A stretch of 64,000 nucleotides of DNA from Annona cherimola (GCA_030490835.1 CM059972.1:52743563-52807562), one strand, 5' to 3'. Positions 1 to 12,955 are shown, counted from the first letter of the stretch. The notes: generated by a model not told the origin, from the letters alone. Numbers and translations: made by a program.

Positions 1-2236
1 ATATTTATGGATATCTGTATTGGAGGTTAAAATTGTGCAATTAATAAAATAACCCAAGTGAATAGTGCACGTGAATACTAATCAGAGATTAAGACACGTG
101 ATTAAGAGTTAATCACTTGGATTAACCTAATCACAAAAAGGCGAAAAAGAGATTTAATCACTTCAGGATGAAATAGCAATTCTTTTTGTTATTTTAATCC
201 AATTTTGGATTTTAGTAGAAAATTAAAGAAAAATTCATAATTTGCAATCCGGACGTCGGATTTCAATGAAATTTTTTATGGATGGTTAAAAATTCATGAT
301 GACCATGATGAATAGGTTAAGATGTGATGAAAATCACAAATCAAGGGTCAAGATGAAATGTCAAATAAAGATCGAAAAAGTAAATTAACTTTTCATTAAT
401 GATACATTTGACTTTTTATTAAAATAAATAATTAAAAAATAAAAAAATTAAATGAAAAAGCAGCTGCAGCAGGGGCGTGGCAGGGGGTAGTTTGACAATT
501 GACCAAAAATCAATGGTCCATGATCATCATCGTCATAAACCAACGGTTAGGATTTATTTAGCTTAAATTAATTAATTTTAAAAATCAAAAAAATAAGGAA
601 AATAGGGCTGCATAGGGTGGGCGTAAGCAGGCATAGGGTGGCTTCTCTTAGCTCAATGCAATTTTTAAAATTAGAAAAAAATATAATTTATAACTTAACA
701 CCTTTAGCAAGGGGGTAAATTCCAATTTGATTAAAAATCAAAAAGTATAAAGAGAAAAACTATGAGAAAAAGAGGGACATCTCCACTTCGGGTAAGTGAT
801 TTCTATCCAAATTTTTTTTGGATGTTAAGTATGGTAAAACTATACTTAGATAATGCCTAAGCATAAAAAAATAAGTATAGTTATAATGCTTAATCGGAAT
901 TAATATGATTGTAAATGAAGATTTGGGATGAATGAATATGATATTGGAATGATGATATATTAATTTCATGATTTTTTGGAATTAAGGATTATGCTTAAGT
1001 GAATTTACGTTGATTTTTAGTATATAGAGAAAATGATTTATTTAGCAAAATAAATGATGATAAATTGAAAATTTATGAAATTTTCCATGATACACTAAGC
1101 ATAAGCTATGTCATGGTATTTTTTATTTTTAGAAAAAATGTCAATTTTTGGAACCCATGAACAGTAACCAACACGCTGTGAACAGTAACCTCAGATGAAC
1201 AGTGATATGCTACAGTAATTTGCTACAGTAATTATGAACAGTAAATAGCGTGATTTTGGAGAAAATTTGAGATTAATATTTAAATATAATGATGGAATTT
1301 TTGAAGAACCTATGGATAAAAAAATATCCGTATAAAGAAATAATGCCCAAATATTACGAAGCATGCATGGGAAGCAACTTGAATAGAAGAAATGAAATAT
1401 CCTTTTTCCTTAAATAGAAAAAAGAAAAGAAAAAGTTGAGGACACCAACTAAGGAGGTAAGTAAGTTATATATTTTGCAAATTATTTCTAAAATGCTTGA
1501 AATTGTTTGTGAATTGTTTTATGAAATTTATTTAAGGTTGGCCATACCTATAACTGCTTTACATGAACTGAAGTATGTTTGTTAAATTATTTATTAAATA
1601 CTTTTTATGAAATTGTTTATGATTTACAAATGTCATGCCAGCATGTGTATGTAAATGAGCATGTGCACGAGGAATAGGTCATAGTTGAGGTAGTAAGTGG
1701 ACCGGATGTACTCCTCACTATTGCCAAGTCGCTTATATAAGCTCAGGTCGGCGGCAACCTCCCTGAGATGCAACTATGTTTGCGATGGGCGCCTAGCTAG
1801 CGTCGCATTTAAAGGAATGTCATGAATGCTATGTATGCATTGCATTTGCATTTTATGAAATGCATGAAAATGATTGAAAATTATGTATGACTTGCTTACT
1901 GAGTATTATTACTCACCCCATGCTTTTTCAACAACAGACAGGAAATGATGATGAAGGCAACATGCAAAATATATATAGATTTTTATATAAATGTTGTATA
2001 TGAAAATTTTATGTAAAACAATAATGAAATTTTGATTGGGAAAGAATACCCTTTTTAATGACGATGTTTATGAATAGACTTTGGTTATTACTGTGATATG
2101 TGAAATATATTTCATGTTGGATGAATAATGAAAATTTTCCATGTATTGAAGTTATATATATATAAAAAATCCTACCGTGTGATCAGGGCAACAATCCTGA
2201 GTCACGTTTACCAATCAAAATCGATCCCGGAGTAAG
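1..2236 (+). repeat. 5' LTR of Tekay-type element T1 (truncated by window start)
   Basis: The sequence is collinear with the 3' LTR at 7145-9643; base 1 matches about base 7236, so the first 91 bp lie outside the window. Homology stops at 2236, about 30 bp before the expected LTR end, so the terminal CGCCACA and the tRNA-type primer binding site are missing. Relative to the 3' LTR it lacks about 115 bp just after the TATA region (present at 7988-8102) and about 80 bp (present near 8248-8330). It keeps about 60 bp near 1435-1495 that the 3' LTR lost. The small ORFs inside it are not genes. Confidence 0.9.
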
Positions 2237-2391
2237 TATGCAGAAATGGAAAGAAATGATCAAGCTGGAATACATGAAAATATTATTATGATCCATTGAT
2301 TTATTATTGATGACAATGTATAATATATGTGAATTATATGATCATGTGACTATGATATGATAAATATTGATGTTATACTAATAAATATTTT

Positions 2392-3720
2392 GTGAAGTTA
2401 AAAATGCCGCTCGCCAGAGCTAAAGCAAGAGCTAACGAAGGAAAGATCCCAATGGAAGAATCAGTTGATCAGGCAAGGGGCGAAGCCAGTAAAAAGACTA
2501 GTATGGCAGAATCCGAAGAGCAAACCTCTAGGACCCACCCACGACGAGAGGAAAGCTCTAGACCTCAAGCAGATGTCAATATAGAAGACAGAATAGCTGC
2601 AGTAATTGAAAAAGCTATGCAGCAATGCACAGCCCAGGCTGCTGGTTTATTACAAGAAATGCAGAACCAGTAGGCCCCACCATCAAGAGGAGACGGGGAA
2701 AGACCAGGTCCTTTGGCCAACCTCGGCACGTCAAGGGGAATGGAGGATAGTCTCCTTGAGGCAGACAGAAAGGCTACCAATGCCTTTCTTGCCTAGTGCC
2801 CGCCCAAGTTTGTAGGGGAACCAGATCCCCTCATTGCAGAGCAGTGGATAACAGAAATCAAGAAACTATTTAGGATATCACCCTGCAATGATCAGCAAAA
2901 AGTGTTGTGCACTACCCACCTACTGGTAAAAGATGCTTATGAATGGTGGGAGACGCTAATGGTCACTATGCCACATCCGGAGCAAGTTACGTGGAATGAA
3001 TTTTTAGAGGAATTCAATAAAGAATATCTCCCTGTAGGGCTACAGAGTCAGATAGTGATAAAGTTTGAGAAACTCTACCTAGGCAGGAAGACAGTTATGG
3101 AATACGCTACAAAGTTCAACGCCTTGGTAAGATACGTGTCGTGGATTGCAAATGTGCCAGAGAATAAGGCACAAAGGTTTCAGAGGGGACTAAGGCCCCA
3201 GCTAAGAGAGGGCTTAACCCCATTATTAATAAAGGACTATGCCTCTAACATTAAAAGGGCTAGGGCATTGGAAATGGAGTCAATGAGGACTCAAGAGCTT
3301 AGGCAAGCTCAAAAATAATTCTTTTCAGCCTCCAAGGAAGGTAAGGCTAATAAAGGAAATAGGGTAATCACCGAGAGAAAGAAGATCGATGACAAGACAC
3401 AGAGCACCCCGACTTGCAGAACTTACCACAAATGCCATTCAGATGAATTTTTACAAGGAACGGGGAATTACTACAAGTGTGGCCAAGCTGGTCATGTAGC
3501 CCAGGACTGCGGGACCGACGAAGCTAAAATAATAAAATGCTTCAACTGTGGTCAAGTTGGACACATTTCGCCCGAATGTCCAAATAAGCTTCAAGGAGCA
3601 CCAGCCCGAGGGAGGCCGGCCAAGCAAAAGGTCCCCGCCATCGTCAATCAGCCCGGTACTGCTACCAACCCATTGCGTGTCCAAGCCCTCACCCGAACAG
3701 AGTCACAAGAGATGGAGGAG
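2392..3720 (+). pseudogene. T1 gag (capsid and zinc knuckles), broken
   Basis: Degraded Ty3/gypsy gag, which in the family makes the capsid/nucleocapsid of the cytoplasmic virus-like particle. One frame (the frame of 2392) runs through the whole region with in-frame stops at 2671, 2794 and 3316. A basic/acidic N-terminus is followed by a retrotransposon gag domain (about 2810-3315) with conserved cores such as YEWWETL and TWNEFLEEF. Next come two CCHC knuckles: the first (about 3470-3510) has its first cysteine replaced by tyrosine, and the second (about 3538-3580, CFNCGQVGHISPEC) is intact. It continues in frame into the protease. I call it non-functional; the chromovirus assignment rests on pol. 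Confidence 0.9.
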
Positions 3721-5256
3721 AAAGTGATTACAAGTATGATTTACATTTTAAGAAATTCTGCAGTAGCTTAATTTGATTCTGGAGCTACGCATTCATTTAT
3801 ATCATACCAATTCGTAATCACACATGCACTTCCAGTAGAAGAAACCAGTAGTACTATACATGTAGAATCCCCAGTATATAGATTGGCAAGTATAAATCAA
3901 ATTTGCAAGGCATGTCCTATCAGGATAGGAACAAAAATATTAGAAGCGGATATCATCCTATTACCCATGATGAAATTTGATGTCATATTAGGGATGGATT
4001 GGCTAAGTCAATGGGGTGCGACTATTGATTGCAGAAATAAAAATGTGCAATTTGAAGCACCAAAAGATGAAGTAAAGATCAGAAAAATAAGACAGCCAGA
4101 AAATACCATAAGGATGGTATCAGCTATGAAAGTAACTAAGCTGATATGCCAACAATGTACAGCGTATCTGGTCTCTATAAACACAATAAGAAGAGATGGG
4201 GTACCCATAGAACAAATTCCAGTGGTAGAAGAATTTTTATATATTTTTTCAAAGGAACTATGTAATTTACCACCGGAAATGGAGATAGATATGGAAATAG
4301 AAATTATCATAGGGACAGCCCCAATATCTAAGGCCCCATATAGGATGGCACCAGTCGAATTGGCTGAGTTAAAAGTACAAATCCAAGATTTATTGGATAA
4401 AGGGTTTATTAGACCCAGTGCATCACCTTGGGGAGCTCTAGTGCTATTTGTAAGGAAAATAGATGGGAGTTTGAGACTCTGTATTGATTACAGAGAATTG
4501 AATAAAGTAACGGACAAGAATAAGTACCCACTCCCAAGAATAGAGGATCTCTTTGATCAGTTAGAAGGAGCTTCTACATTTTCGAAAATTGATTTACAGT
4601 CAGGTTACCACCAGTTGAGGATATGTCCAAAGGACATCCATAAAACAACATTCAGAACAAGATATGAGCATTATGAATTCTTAGTCATGCCATTTGGACT
4701 AATGAATGCCCCTGCTGTATTTATGGATATGATGAATAGGATTTTTTGAGAATTTTTGGATCAATTTGTGGTGGTATTCATCGATGATATATTGATTTAT
4801 TCAAAAACAGAAGAAGAGCATGGGAAATATTTGAGGATAGTATTGAAAATTCTCCGAAGGGAGAAATTATATACTAAATTCAAGAAATGTGAGTTTTGGT
4901 TGAAACAGGTAGCCTTTCTCGGCCACATTATATCTGAGAAGGGAGTACTGGTAGATCCTCAAAAGATTGAGGCAATAACAAAGTGGGCACAGCCAACGAA
5001 TATCACAGAAATAAGAAGTTTTCTAGGGCTAGCTGGCTACTACAGGAGATTTGTGGATGGATTCTCACAATTGTCAGCTCCCCTCACAAAGCTGGCAAGG
5101 AAAGGAGTTAGATATGAATGGACACAGGAATATGAGAATAACTTCCAAAAGTTAAAGAAAAGACTGGTAAAAGCTCCAATTCTAACACTGCCTACGGAGA
5201 AGGAAGTATTTGTCATCTATAGTGATGCCTCAAAGAAAGGATTAGGATTCTTCTAA
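3721..5256 (+). pseudogene. T1 pol part 1: aspartic protease and reverse transcriptase
   Basis: This continues the gag frame. The protease active site FDSGATHSF lies at about 3772-3798, directly after an in-frame TAA (3769-3771). The RT core follows: the segment with [13 protein letters not shown] (about 4335), then [37 protein letters not shown] and [16 protein letters not shown] at 4747-4749 precedes the catalytic FIDD at 4777-4788, where both metal-binding aspartates are kept. The RNase H start (SDASKKGLG) ends in a frameshift at about 5245-5256. The sequence of RT blocks is that of Tekay/Del chromoviruses. In the family these enzymes process Gag-Pol and copy the RNA to DNA. Here four lesions rule out a full product. 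Confidence 0.95.
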
Positions 5257-7107
5257 TGCAAAATGGAAAAGTTATCTCATATGCATCCAGGCAACTCAAG
5301 CCAAATGAGGTAAACTATCCAACCCATGACTTAGAATTGGCAGCAGTAGTCTTTGCCTTGAAAATTTGGAGACATTATTTATATGGAGTTAAATGTGAGG
5401 TCTATACTGATCACAAAAGCCTCAAGTACATTTTTACTCAAAAAGAGTTAAATATGAGGCAAAGAAGATGGCTCGAGTTACTTAAGGATTATGACCTCAA
5501 TATTTTATATCGTCCAGGAAAAGCCAATGTAGTAGCCGATGCGCTAAGTAGAAATATTAACTTAGCACATCTCATCACAAATGAAGAAGAACTACTACAA
5601 GAATTGAGACAATTAGAATTAATTGTAAGCCCACCTGGGGTACAAGTTAGATTGTCTCAATTACAAATCCAGTCGAATTTATTTGAGCAAATTAAAATGA
5701 CCCAACAAGAAAATGGGGATTTAAAGAGTTATGTGGAGAAAATTATCAACAAAAATCCCAGTGAATATATACAAGATGAACCTAGAATGTATAGATATAG
5801 GGGTCGCCTGTGTATACCCAATCAAGAGAAAATAAAGGAACATATATTGACAGAAGAACATTTCTCTCTATTCTCAATGCATCCAAGTAGCACCAAGATG
5901 TATCAATACATTAAAAGGATGTATTGGTGGAATAACATGAAGAGAGAAATTGTTGAATATGTGGCTAAGTGCCTAACATGTCAAAGGGTTAAGGCTGATC
6001 ACCAAAAAAACCCTAGAAAATTACAATCGCTAGAAGTCCCAGAACGGAAATGGGATGATATTATTATGAATTTAATTGAAGGGTTGCCAAGAACCCAGAA
6101 TGGAAATGATGCTATATGGGTAATAGTTGATAGTTTATCAAAGGTAGCTCATTTCCTAGCCACTAAGAAAATTTTTACTACTGAGCAACTGGCCAAGATT
6201 TATTATAAGGAGATAGTGAGACCGCATAGAGTACCTAAGTCAATAGTTTCCGATCGAGATTCCAGTTTTACATCTCGATTTTGGAAAAGTTTACATCAAA
6301 CCTTAGGTACACAGCTGAAATTCAGTACAACATTTTATCCTCAAACTGATAGGCAGACAGAAAGGGTAAATCAAATAGTTGAGCATATGCTAAGGATGTG
6401 CACAGTAGAATTTGGAGGATCATGGGATGAATATTTGGTTATGGCAGAATTTGCTTATAACAACAGTTATCAAGCAAGTTTTCAAATGGCCCCATTTGAA
6501 GCTTTATATGGACGGAAATGCAGAACTCCTCTAAACTGGGATGAAGTGGGAGAAAGGAAGTTAGCTCAAGACCTGTCAAAAAGAATGGCAGAAAAAGTTC
6601 ACATGATTCGCCAGTGTATACTCACAGCCCAGAGCAGGCAAAAGAGTTACACTGATTGCAAGAGAAAGGATTTAAATATCCAAGTTGAGGATCATGTATT
6701 TGTCAAATTAACGTCATTCAAAGGAGTCATCCAGTTTGGAAACAGAGGAAAACTAAACCCAAGATAGGTCGGGCCCTTTGAAGTTCTGGAAAAGATAGGC
6801 AATTTAGCCTACAGAATAGCCCTGCCACCAGCCTTAAGTGTCATCCACAATGTGTTTCACATCTCTATGCTTAGGAAATATGTTTTCGATCCTACTCATG
6901 TATTGATAGCAGAAAATTTGCTAATCCAAGAACACTTGAACTATGAGGAAAGGCCAATCAAAATATTAGATTTCAAGATCAAGAAGCTTCGGAACTGAGA
7001 GATCGAGTATGTAAAGGTACAATGAAATCGATATTCATAATCCGAAGCCACTAGGGAGCTACAAGAAGTGGTCGAAAGAAATTATTCTCAATTGTTCAAA
7101 GAAAGAT
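5257..7107 (+). pseudogene. T1 pol part 2: RNase H, integrase, chromodomain
   Basis: This is shifted one frame from the preceding RT. RNase H motifs include [21 protein letters not shown] and VADALSR. Integrase follows, with an HHCC zinc domain (histidines near 5858 and 5879, CLTCQ near 5971) and a DDE core: D in [11 protein letters not shown] in [10 protein letters not shown] in [11 protein letters not shown]. The long open stretch ends at a TAG at 6765-6767. Reading the same frame beyond it shows the [20 protein letters not shown] module and a C-terminal chromodomain (about 6940-7060) with stops near 6996 and 7023. In the family the chromodomain is thought to direct integration to heterochromatin. 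The chromodomain places T1 in the chromoviruses. Confidence 0.93.
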
Positions 7108-7126
7108 AGGTTCCGGGATGAAACCT
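7108..7126 (+). other. Imperfect hairpin upstream of T1 polypurine tract
   Basis: This is a degenerate copy of the 8-bp-arm, 3-nt-loop hairpin that precedes the polypurine tract in B and in I1-I3. Here the stem has one mismatch and one wobble pair. Function unknown. Confidence 0.6.
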
Positions 7127-7130
7127 ATTA

Positions 7131-7144
7131 TAAGAGGGGAGGAT
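7131..7144 (+). other. T1 polypurine tract
   Basis: A purine run (taagaggggagga) ends 1 bp before the TG of the 3' LTR, as expected for the plus-strand primer of reverse transcription. Confidence 0.85.
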
Positions 7145-9643
7145 TGTGAAACCCAGACCATATATGCGTCATTTGGGGTCGTAAACCCTAGATTCTTTTG
7201 TAATTATTTTTATGAGAAATGAAAATTCATGAATAATATTTATGGATATGTGTATTGGGGGTTAAAATAGTGCAATTAATAAATTAACCCACGTGAATAG
7301 TGCATGTGAATAGTAACCAGGGATTAAGACACGTGATTAAGAGTTAATCACTTAGATTAACCTAATCACAAAAAGACGAAAAAGAGATTTAATCACTACA
7401 GGACGAAATAACAATTCTTTTTGTTATTTTAATCCAATTTTGGATTTTAGTAGAAAATTAAAGAAAAATTCATAATTTGCAATCCGGACGTCGGATTTTG
7501 ATGAAATTTTTTATGGATGGTTAAAAATTCATGATGAATATGATGAATAGGTTAAGATGTGATGAAAATAATAAATCAAGAGTCAACATGAAACATCAAA
7601 TAAAGATCAAAAAAGTAAATTAACTTTTCATTAATGATACATTTGACTTTTTATTAAAATAAATAATTAAAAAATAAAAAAATTAAATGAAAAAGCAGTT
7701 GCAGTGGGGGCGTTGCAGGGTGTAGTTGGACATTTGACCAAAAATCAATGGTCCATGATCATCATCATCATAAACCAAAGGTTAGGATTTATTTAGCTTA
7801 AATTAATTAATTTTAAAAATCAAAAAAATCAAGGAAAATAGGTCTTCATAGGGTGGGCATGAGAAGGCATAGGGTGGCTGCTCTTGGCTCAATGCATTTT
7901 TTAAAATTAGAAAAAATACAATTTATAATTTAACACCTTTAGCAAGGTGGGGTAAATTTCAATTTGATGAAAAATCAAAAAGTATAAATAGGGGGCAGGG
8001 GTGGACATCCAAATCCACATTCAACCAGCTCCACTTGATCAAATCTCAGCTCCCAAACCTCCCACACATCCAAGGAAAGAGAGGAGAAAGTTAGAGAGAG
8101 AAAGTGTGAGAAAAAGAGGGATATCTCCAATTCGGGTAAGTGATTTCTATCCAAATTACTTTTGGATGTTAAGTAGGGTAAAACTATACTTAGATAATGC
8201 CTAAGCATGAGAAAATAAGTATAGTTATAATGCTTAATCGGAATTAAGCCAAAACATAAAAAATTTGGAGTAAAGATAGAGCATTCGGGAGGATAACATA
8301 TGATATGTGTAAATAATACTCCAAAATTGATAAATGATGATTTGGGATGAATGAATATGATGTTGGAATGATGATTTATTAATTTCATAATTTTTTGGAA
8401 TTAAGGATTATGCTTAAGTGAATTTATGTTGATTTTTAGTATATGGAGAAAATGATTTATTTAGCAAAATAAATGATGATAAATTGAAAATGTATGAAAT
8501 TTCCCATGATACACTAAGCATAAGCTATGTCATGGTATTTTTTATTTTTAGAAAAAAATGTCAATTTTTGGAACCCATGAACAGTAACCAACAGGCTGTG
8601 AACAGTAACCTCAGATGAACAATGATTTGCTACAGTAATATGCTACACTGATTTTGCTACAGTAATTATGAACAGTAAACAACGTGATTTTGGAGAAAAT
8701 TTGAGATTAATATTTAAATATATTGAATGAATTTTTTAAGAACCTATGGATAAAAAAATATCCGTATAAAGAAATAATGCCCAAATATTATGAAGCATGC
8801 ATGGGAAGAAGCTTGAATAGAAGAAATGAAATATCATTTTTCCTTAAATAGAAAAATGAAAAGAAATTGCTTGAAATTGCTTGTGAATTGTTTTATGAAA
8901 TTTATTTAAGGTTGGCCATACCTATAACTGCTTTACATGAACTGAAGTACGTTTGTTAAATTATTTATTAAATATTTTTTATGAAATTGTTTATGATTTA
9001 CAAATGTCATGCCAGCATGTGTATGTAAATGAGCATGTGCACGAGGAATAGGCCATAGTTGAGGTTGTAAGCGGACCGGATGTCCCCCTCACTATTGCCA
9101 AGTCGCTAATATAAGCCTAGGCCGGTTGCAACCTCCCTGAGATGGGAGCATGTATGGGATGGGCGCCTAGCTAGCGTCGCATCTAAAGGAATATCATGAA
9201 TGGTATGTATGCATTGCATTTGCATTTTATGAAATGCATGAAAATGATTGAAAATTATGTATGACTTGCTTATTGAGTATTATTACTTACCCATGTTTTT
9301 TCAACAACAGACAGGAAATGATGATGAAGGCAGTATGCAAAATATATGTAGATTTTGATATAAATGTTGTATATGTAAATGTTATGTAATGGCAATGATG
9401 AAATTTTGTTTGGGAAAGAATACCCTTTTTAATGATGATGTTTATGAACAGACTTTGGTTATAACTGTGATATGTGAAATATATTTCATGTTGGATGAAT
9501 AATGAAAATTTTCCATGCATTGAAGTTATATATATATATATAAAATCCTGCCGTGTGATCTGGGCAACAATCCTGAGTCACGTTTACCAGTCAAAAACGA
9601 TCCCGGAGTAAGATTTCTAGGCACCTCGGTTCGGGGCGCCACA
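7145..9643 (+). repeat. 3' LTR of T1 (2499 bp)
   Basis: It starts TGTGAAACCC after the polypurine tract and ends GGGGCGCCACA. It contains a TATA box followed by the segment missing from the 5' LTR, a cluster of GAACAGTA/GCTACAGTA motifs (about 8577-8680) and a TA run near 9529-9542. The LTR end is related to the A-family LTRs of the neighbouring array, so T1 and the array are members of one wider family. The left target-site duplication is outside the window; the right one would be tctgt. Confidence 0.93.
7983..7990 (+). promoter_or_regulatory. TATA box of T1 3' LTR
   Basis: TATAAATA is followed by a GC-richer stretch, the same arrangement as in the A-family LTRs. The 5' LTR keeps a TATAAAG version near 745 but has lost the sequence just downstream. 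Confidence 0.6.
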
Positions 9644-9697
9644 TCTGTCGTCTCCCATCTTACTCCCGGCCCCTTGCAAAGCCCTGTGATCAAGGAC
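9644..9697. other. Filler between T1 and array LTR A1
   Basis: About 54 bp that match neither the T1 LTR nor the expected part of the A-family LTR. It joins the exact T1 terminus to an A1 LTR missing its last roughly 460 bp (judged against A3). It is probably filler from a deletion repair or a remnant of another sequence. Confidence 0.5.
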
Positions 9698-12323
9698 GGG
9701 AAGACACTTACCAAGTGACCAACTACCAACGGAATAAAAACCTTTTCGTAAACCATTTTTGAAAACCTTTCGTAAACCATTCATGTAAACCATTCGTAAA
9801 TGCATTTCTCTCCAATCGATATAAGATACTTAGTAAGTGATCAGCTATCAATGGAATCGAAACTTTTTCATAAAAATCATTTCATAAACATTAGATGTAC
9901 AAATGCTTCCTTTCACATCCTGACATAAACCTTTGTGTGTGGATACGCTATCCCAGGGAACATCTCAATAGCATGGTCCAATACGCTGGCTTTCTCCGAC
10001 TTGGCCTCACCAAGGGGAACCTCTCGTCCACTTGACGCCTACATGGTCTCCTACATGCATGACTTTTGATTTCCCCAGATTATATACCTCTTACACCAGG
10101 TAACTTATCATTCTCATGTAGATAATTATTTGCACCATTCCTTTTAAAACATCATTTCAAATCCATGCTTTCTTTTTCAGTCCATGTATGAAAATACAAT
10201 GCATTCATTCACACATAACATTCCTTTGCCTCCACCTCTTGGGAGGACGCCGCCGACACACAGCCCATACGACTCGGCAATAGTGAAGGGGGACCCTCTG
10301 ATCCGCTTTCTACCCCACCAAAGCCTCTTCATTATGCATCATACATGTGCACATGTCCATGAACATCACATGATATCAATATGCCGGCATGACTTTTCAT
10401 AAAAACTCATAAACATTCATCATTTCAAAATATTATAGGAATGACCACCCTTAAACACATTTCGTAAATACTTGAGAATAAAATATATTTTCAAAAGGGT
10501 TTGCTTGCTTACAATGAAGTAATAAAATCATATTTTCAAAGTTGTGCTTGCTTACCTCCTCAGTGTCCGCCACCTTTTCCTTTCCTTTTCCTATACAAGA
10601 AAAAATGATATTTTATCTATATCATTCCATGTCTTAGTTTGCTTCCTATGCATGCTTTATAATCATTTATTACCTCGTTTCTATAGAGGTTAATCTTATA
10701 AAGATATTTGGTCATCACCTCCTTATATGGATTTTTTTACCCATAAATTCCTTTAAAATCCTATCTTTAAAGTACAAATATTAATCTTAAATTTCTCTGA
10801 AAATCACGCTATTTACTGTTCATAGCTACTGTAGAAGAATACTGTTCATAATCACTGTTCATGGGTGTTGTTCACCCAAGGTTACTGTTCACAACCACGG
10901 GGGTTACTGTTCATAGGTTCAAAAAATAAAAAAATACCATAACATAGCTTATGCTTAGTATATCATGTAAAAATTTATAAATTTTAAATTTATCATCATT
11001 AACTTGGCTAAATAAATCATTTTCTTCATATACTAAAAATCAACATAATTTCACTTCAGCATAATTATTAATTCCAAAAATTATGAAATTAATATATCAT
11101 CATTCCAACATCATATTTATCATATTCATTCATCTCAAATCATCATTTTTCAATATTGGAGCATTATTTACATATATCATATGCTATCTTCTCGAATGCT
11201 CTATCTTTGCTCTAAATTTTCGATGTTTAGGCATAATTCCATTTGATCATTATAACTATACTTATTTTCTCATGCTTAGGCATTATCTAAGCATCGTTTT
11301 ACCCTACTTAACATCCAAAAAAAATTGGGAAGAATTCACTTACCCGAAATGGAATATCCCTTTTCTTCTCACACTTTCTTTCTCTTCTCTAACTTTCTCC
11401 CCTTCATTCCTTGGACGTATGGGGGGTTTGGGAGCTGGGATTTGCTCAAGTTGGAGCTGGGTGAGTGTGGATTTGGACGTCCACCCCTGCCCCCTATTTA
11501 TAGGGTTTGATTTTTTATGAAATTGGATTTTACCCCCCTTGCTCAAGGTGTTAAATTGCAAATGGGTTAATTTCTAATTTCAAAAGGTGCATGGAGCCTT
11601 GTGCAGCTCACCCTATAGCTGCTCTAGCCCCCCTATGGCAGCCCTATTTTTCTAGATTTTTTATTTATTAAAATTTATTTATTTTAAGCTAATTAAATCC
11701 TAGCCCTTGATTTATGATGATGGTGATTTTAGACCATTGATTTTGGTCAAATGCTCAACCACCTCCCTGCCATGCCCCAGAAATAGCTGCTGTTCATTTA
11801 TTATTTATTATTTATTATTTATTTAATTTAATAAAAAGTCCAATGGAATTTAATGAAAAAGATAAGTTACTTTTTGATCTCCATTTGACGTTTGATCTTG
11901 ACCCTTGATTTGTGATTTTCATCACATCTTAACCCATTCATCATGTTTATCATGAATTTTTAACCATTCATAAAAAATTTCATCTAAATTCGATGTCCGA
12001 ATTGCAACTTATGAATTTTTCTTCAATTTTTCACTAAAATCCGAAATTCTATTAAAATATCAAAAGGTATTGCTATTTCGTCCTATAGTGATTAAATCTA
12101 CCTTTTTTGTCATTTTGTGATTAGGTTAATCTACGTGATTAACTCTTAATCACCTCAGTTACTATTCACATGCACTATTCACGTGGTTTAATCCCACAAT
12201 TGCATTTCTTTAACCTCTAATACACATGTTTTCATGCTCATGAATATATATATTTCAATAATACATTACTCAGGGTTTACAACCCTAGGGTTTTATACAC
12301 GTGTCTAAAATCGGGGTTTTACA
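9698..12323 (-). repeat. Array LTR A1 (minus strand, 3' end truncated)
   Basis: Minus-strand A-family LTR. Its start (TGTAAAACCCC on the minus strand) is at 12323, directly next to a polypurine tract. The other end is missing: homology to A3 begins where A3 is near 25246. It contains the TATA box, the ACTGTTCA/CTACTGTAG motif cluster (10812-10917) and AT-rich runs. No real gene is seen in it. Confidence 0.88.
11494..11502 (-). promoter_or_regulatory. TATA box of LTR A1
   Basis: TATAAATAG on the minus strand, followed by GGGGGCAGGGG. The same arrangement occurs in A3 and A4. Confidence 0.6.
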
Positions 12324-12340
12324 ATCCTCCCCCCCCCTTA
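12324..12340 (-). other. Polypurine tract of I1
   Basis: A G-rich purine run on the minus strand (plus strand atcctcc followed by a C run) abuts the TGTAAAACC start of LTR A1. Confidence 0.85.
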
Positions 12341-12344
12341 CATT

Positions 12345-12363
12345 AGGTTTCGTCCCGAAACCT
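12345..12363 (-). other. Conserved hairpin upstream of polypurine tract, I1
   Basis: AGGTTTCGTCCCGAAACCT on the plus strand: perfect 8-bp arms and a 3-nt loop. The same sequence is at 24168-24186 and 27918-27936, and at 17585-17603 in B in the opposite orientation. Confidence 0.75.
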
Positions 12364-12943
12364 GTCATTTTCCATCACGCTTCTACTGCGCAATTTTCAT
12401 CTTATTATATCATCAATCATCAATCATCTCTAATAAATAGGTCAGTATCCACTGCTCTTTTTCCATATACACATGACATATATGTGTAAACCAAATTTTA
12501 TGGCAAATAATCATCTTTGCATCAAAATATCCTCTATTCATTAATCTTTCAAACGTCGATTAGCCTCTTCCGACTTTTGTTAATTTCTTTTCACTACATA
12601 GTGTCTACAACTAGGTCATGCCTGTGTAGACTACAATCTAGTCTTATTTCCATAAACCCATCATTATTGTGGGGAGATAATCCTCTCGCACCTATCTTCA
12701 AATGCATCAAGATTGGAAAATAATTCCAAACAATTCTTTTTCTTCCTTAATCTATGACATTCCAATTTTATATCATGATATATGATACCATCTTCTGTGG
12801 TATCACACCTTTCCTATCATCAATAAGTTTTCTCTTTCCACGCCTATTTACCAATCCTTGCTCTAATACCATCTTCTGTGGGATCAGACCTATCCTTTTA
12901 TCATCCTTTATTTTCTTCTTTTTCTGCCTATTTACCAATCCTT

Positions 12944-12955
12944 GCTCTGATACCA
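12944..12955 (-). other. Primer binding site of I1
   Basis: TGGTATCAGAGC on the minus strand, 5 bp inside the LTR A2 edge. It fits the 3' end of initiator tRNA-Met as used by many plant LTR elements. Confidence 0.85.

Noticed and set aside
11083..11520. Recurrent roughly 100-140 codon ORF (MKLIYHHSNI...) in several LTRs
   Set aside because: It appears in A1, A3, A4 and T1 LTRs with differing ends and stops, has no domain and spans the TATA region. It is an LTR by-product, although its recurrence was tempting.
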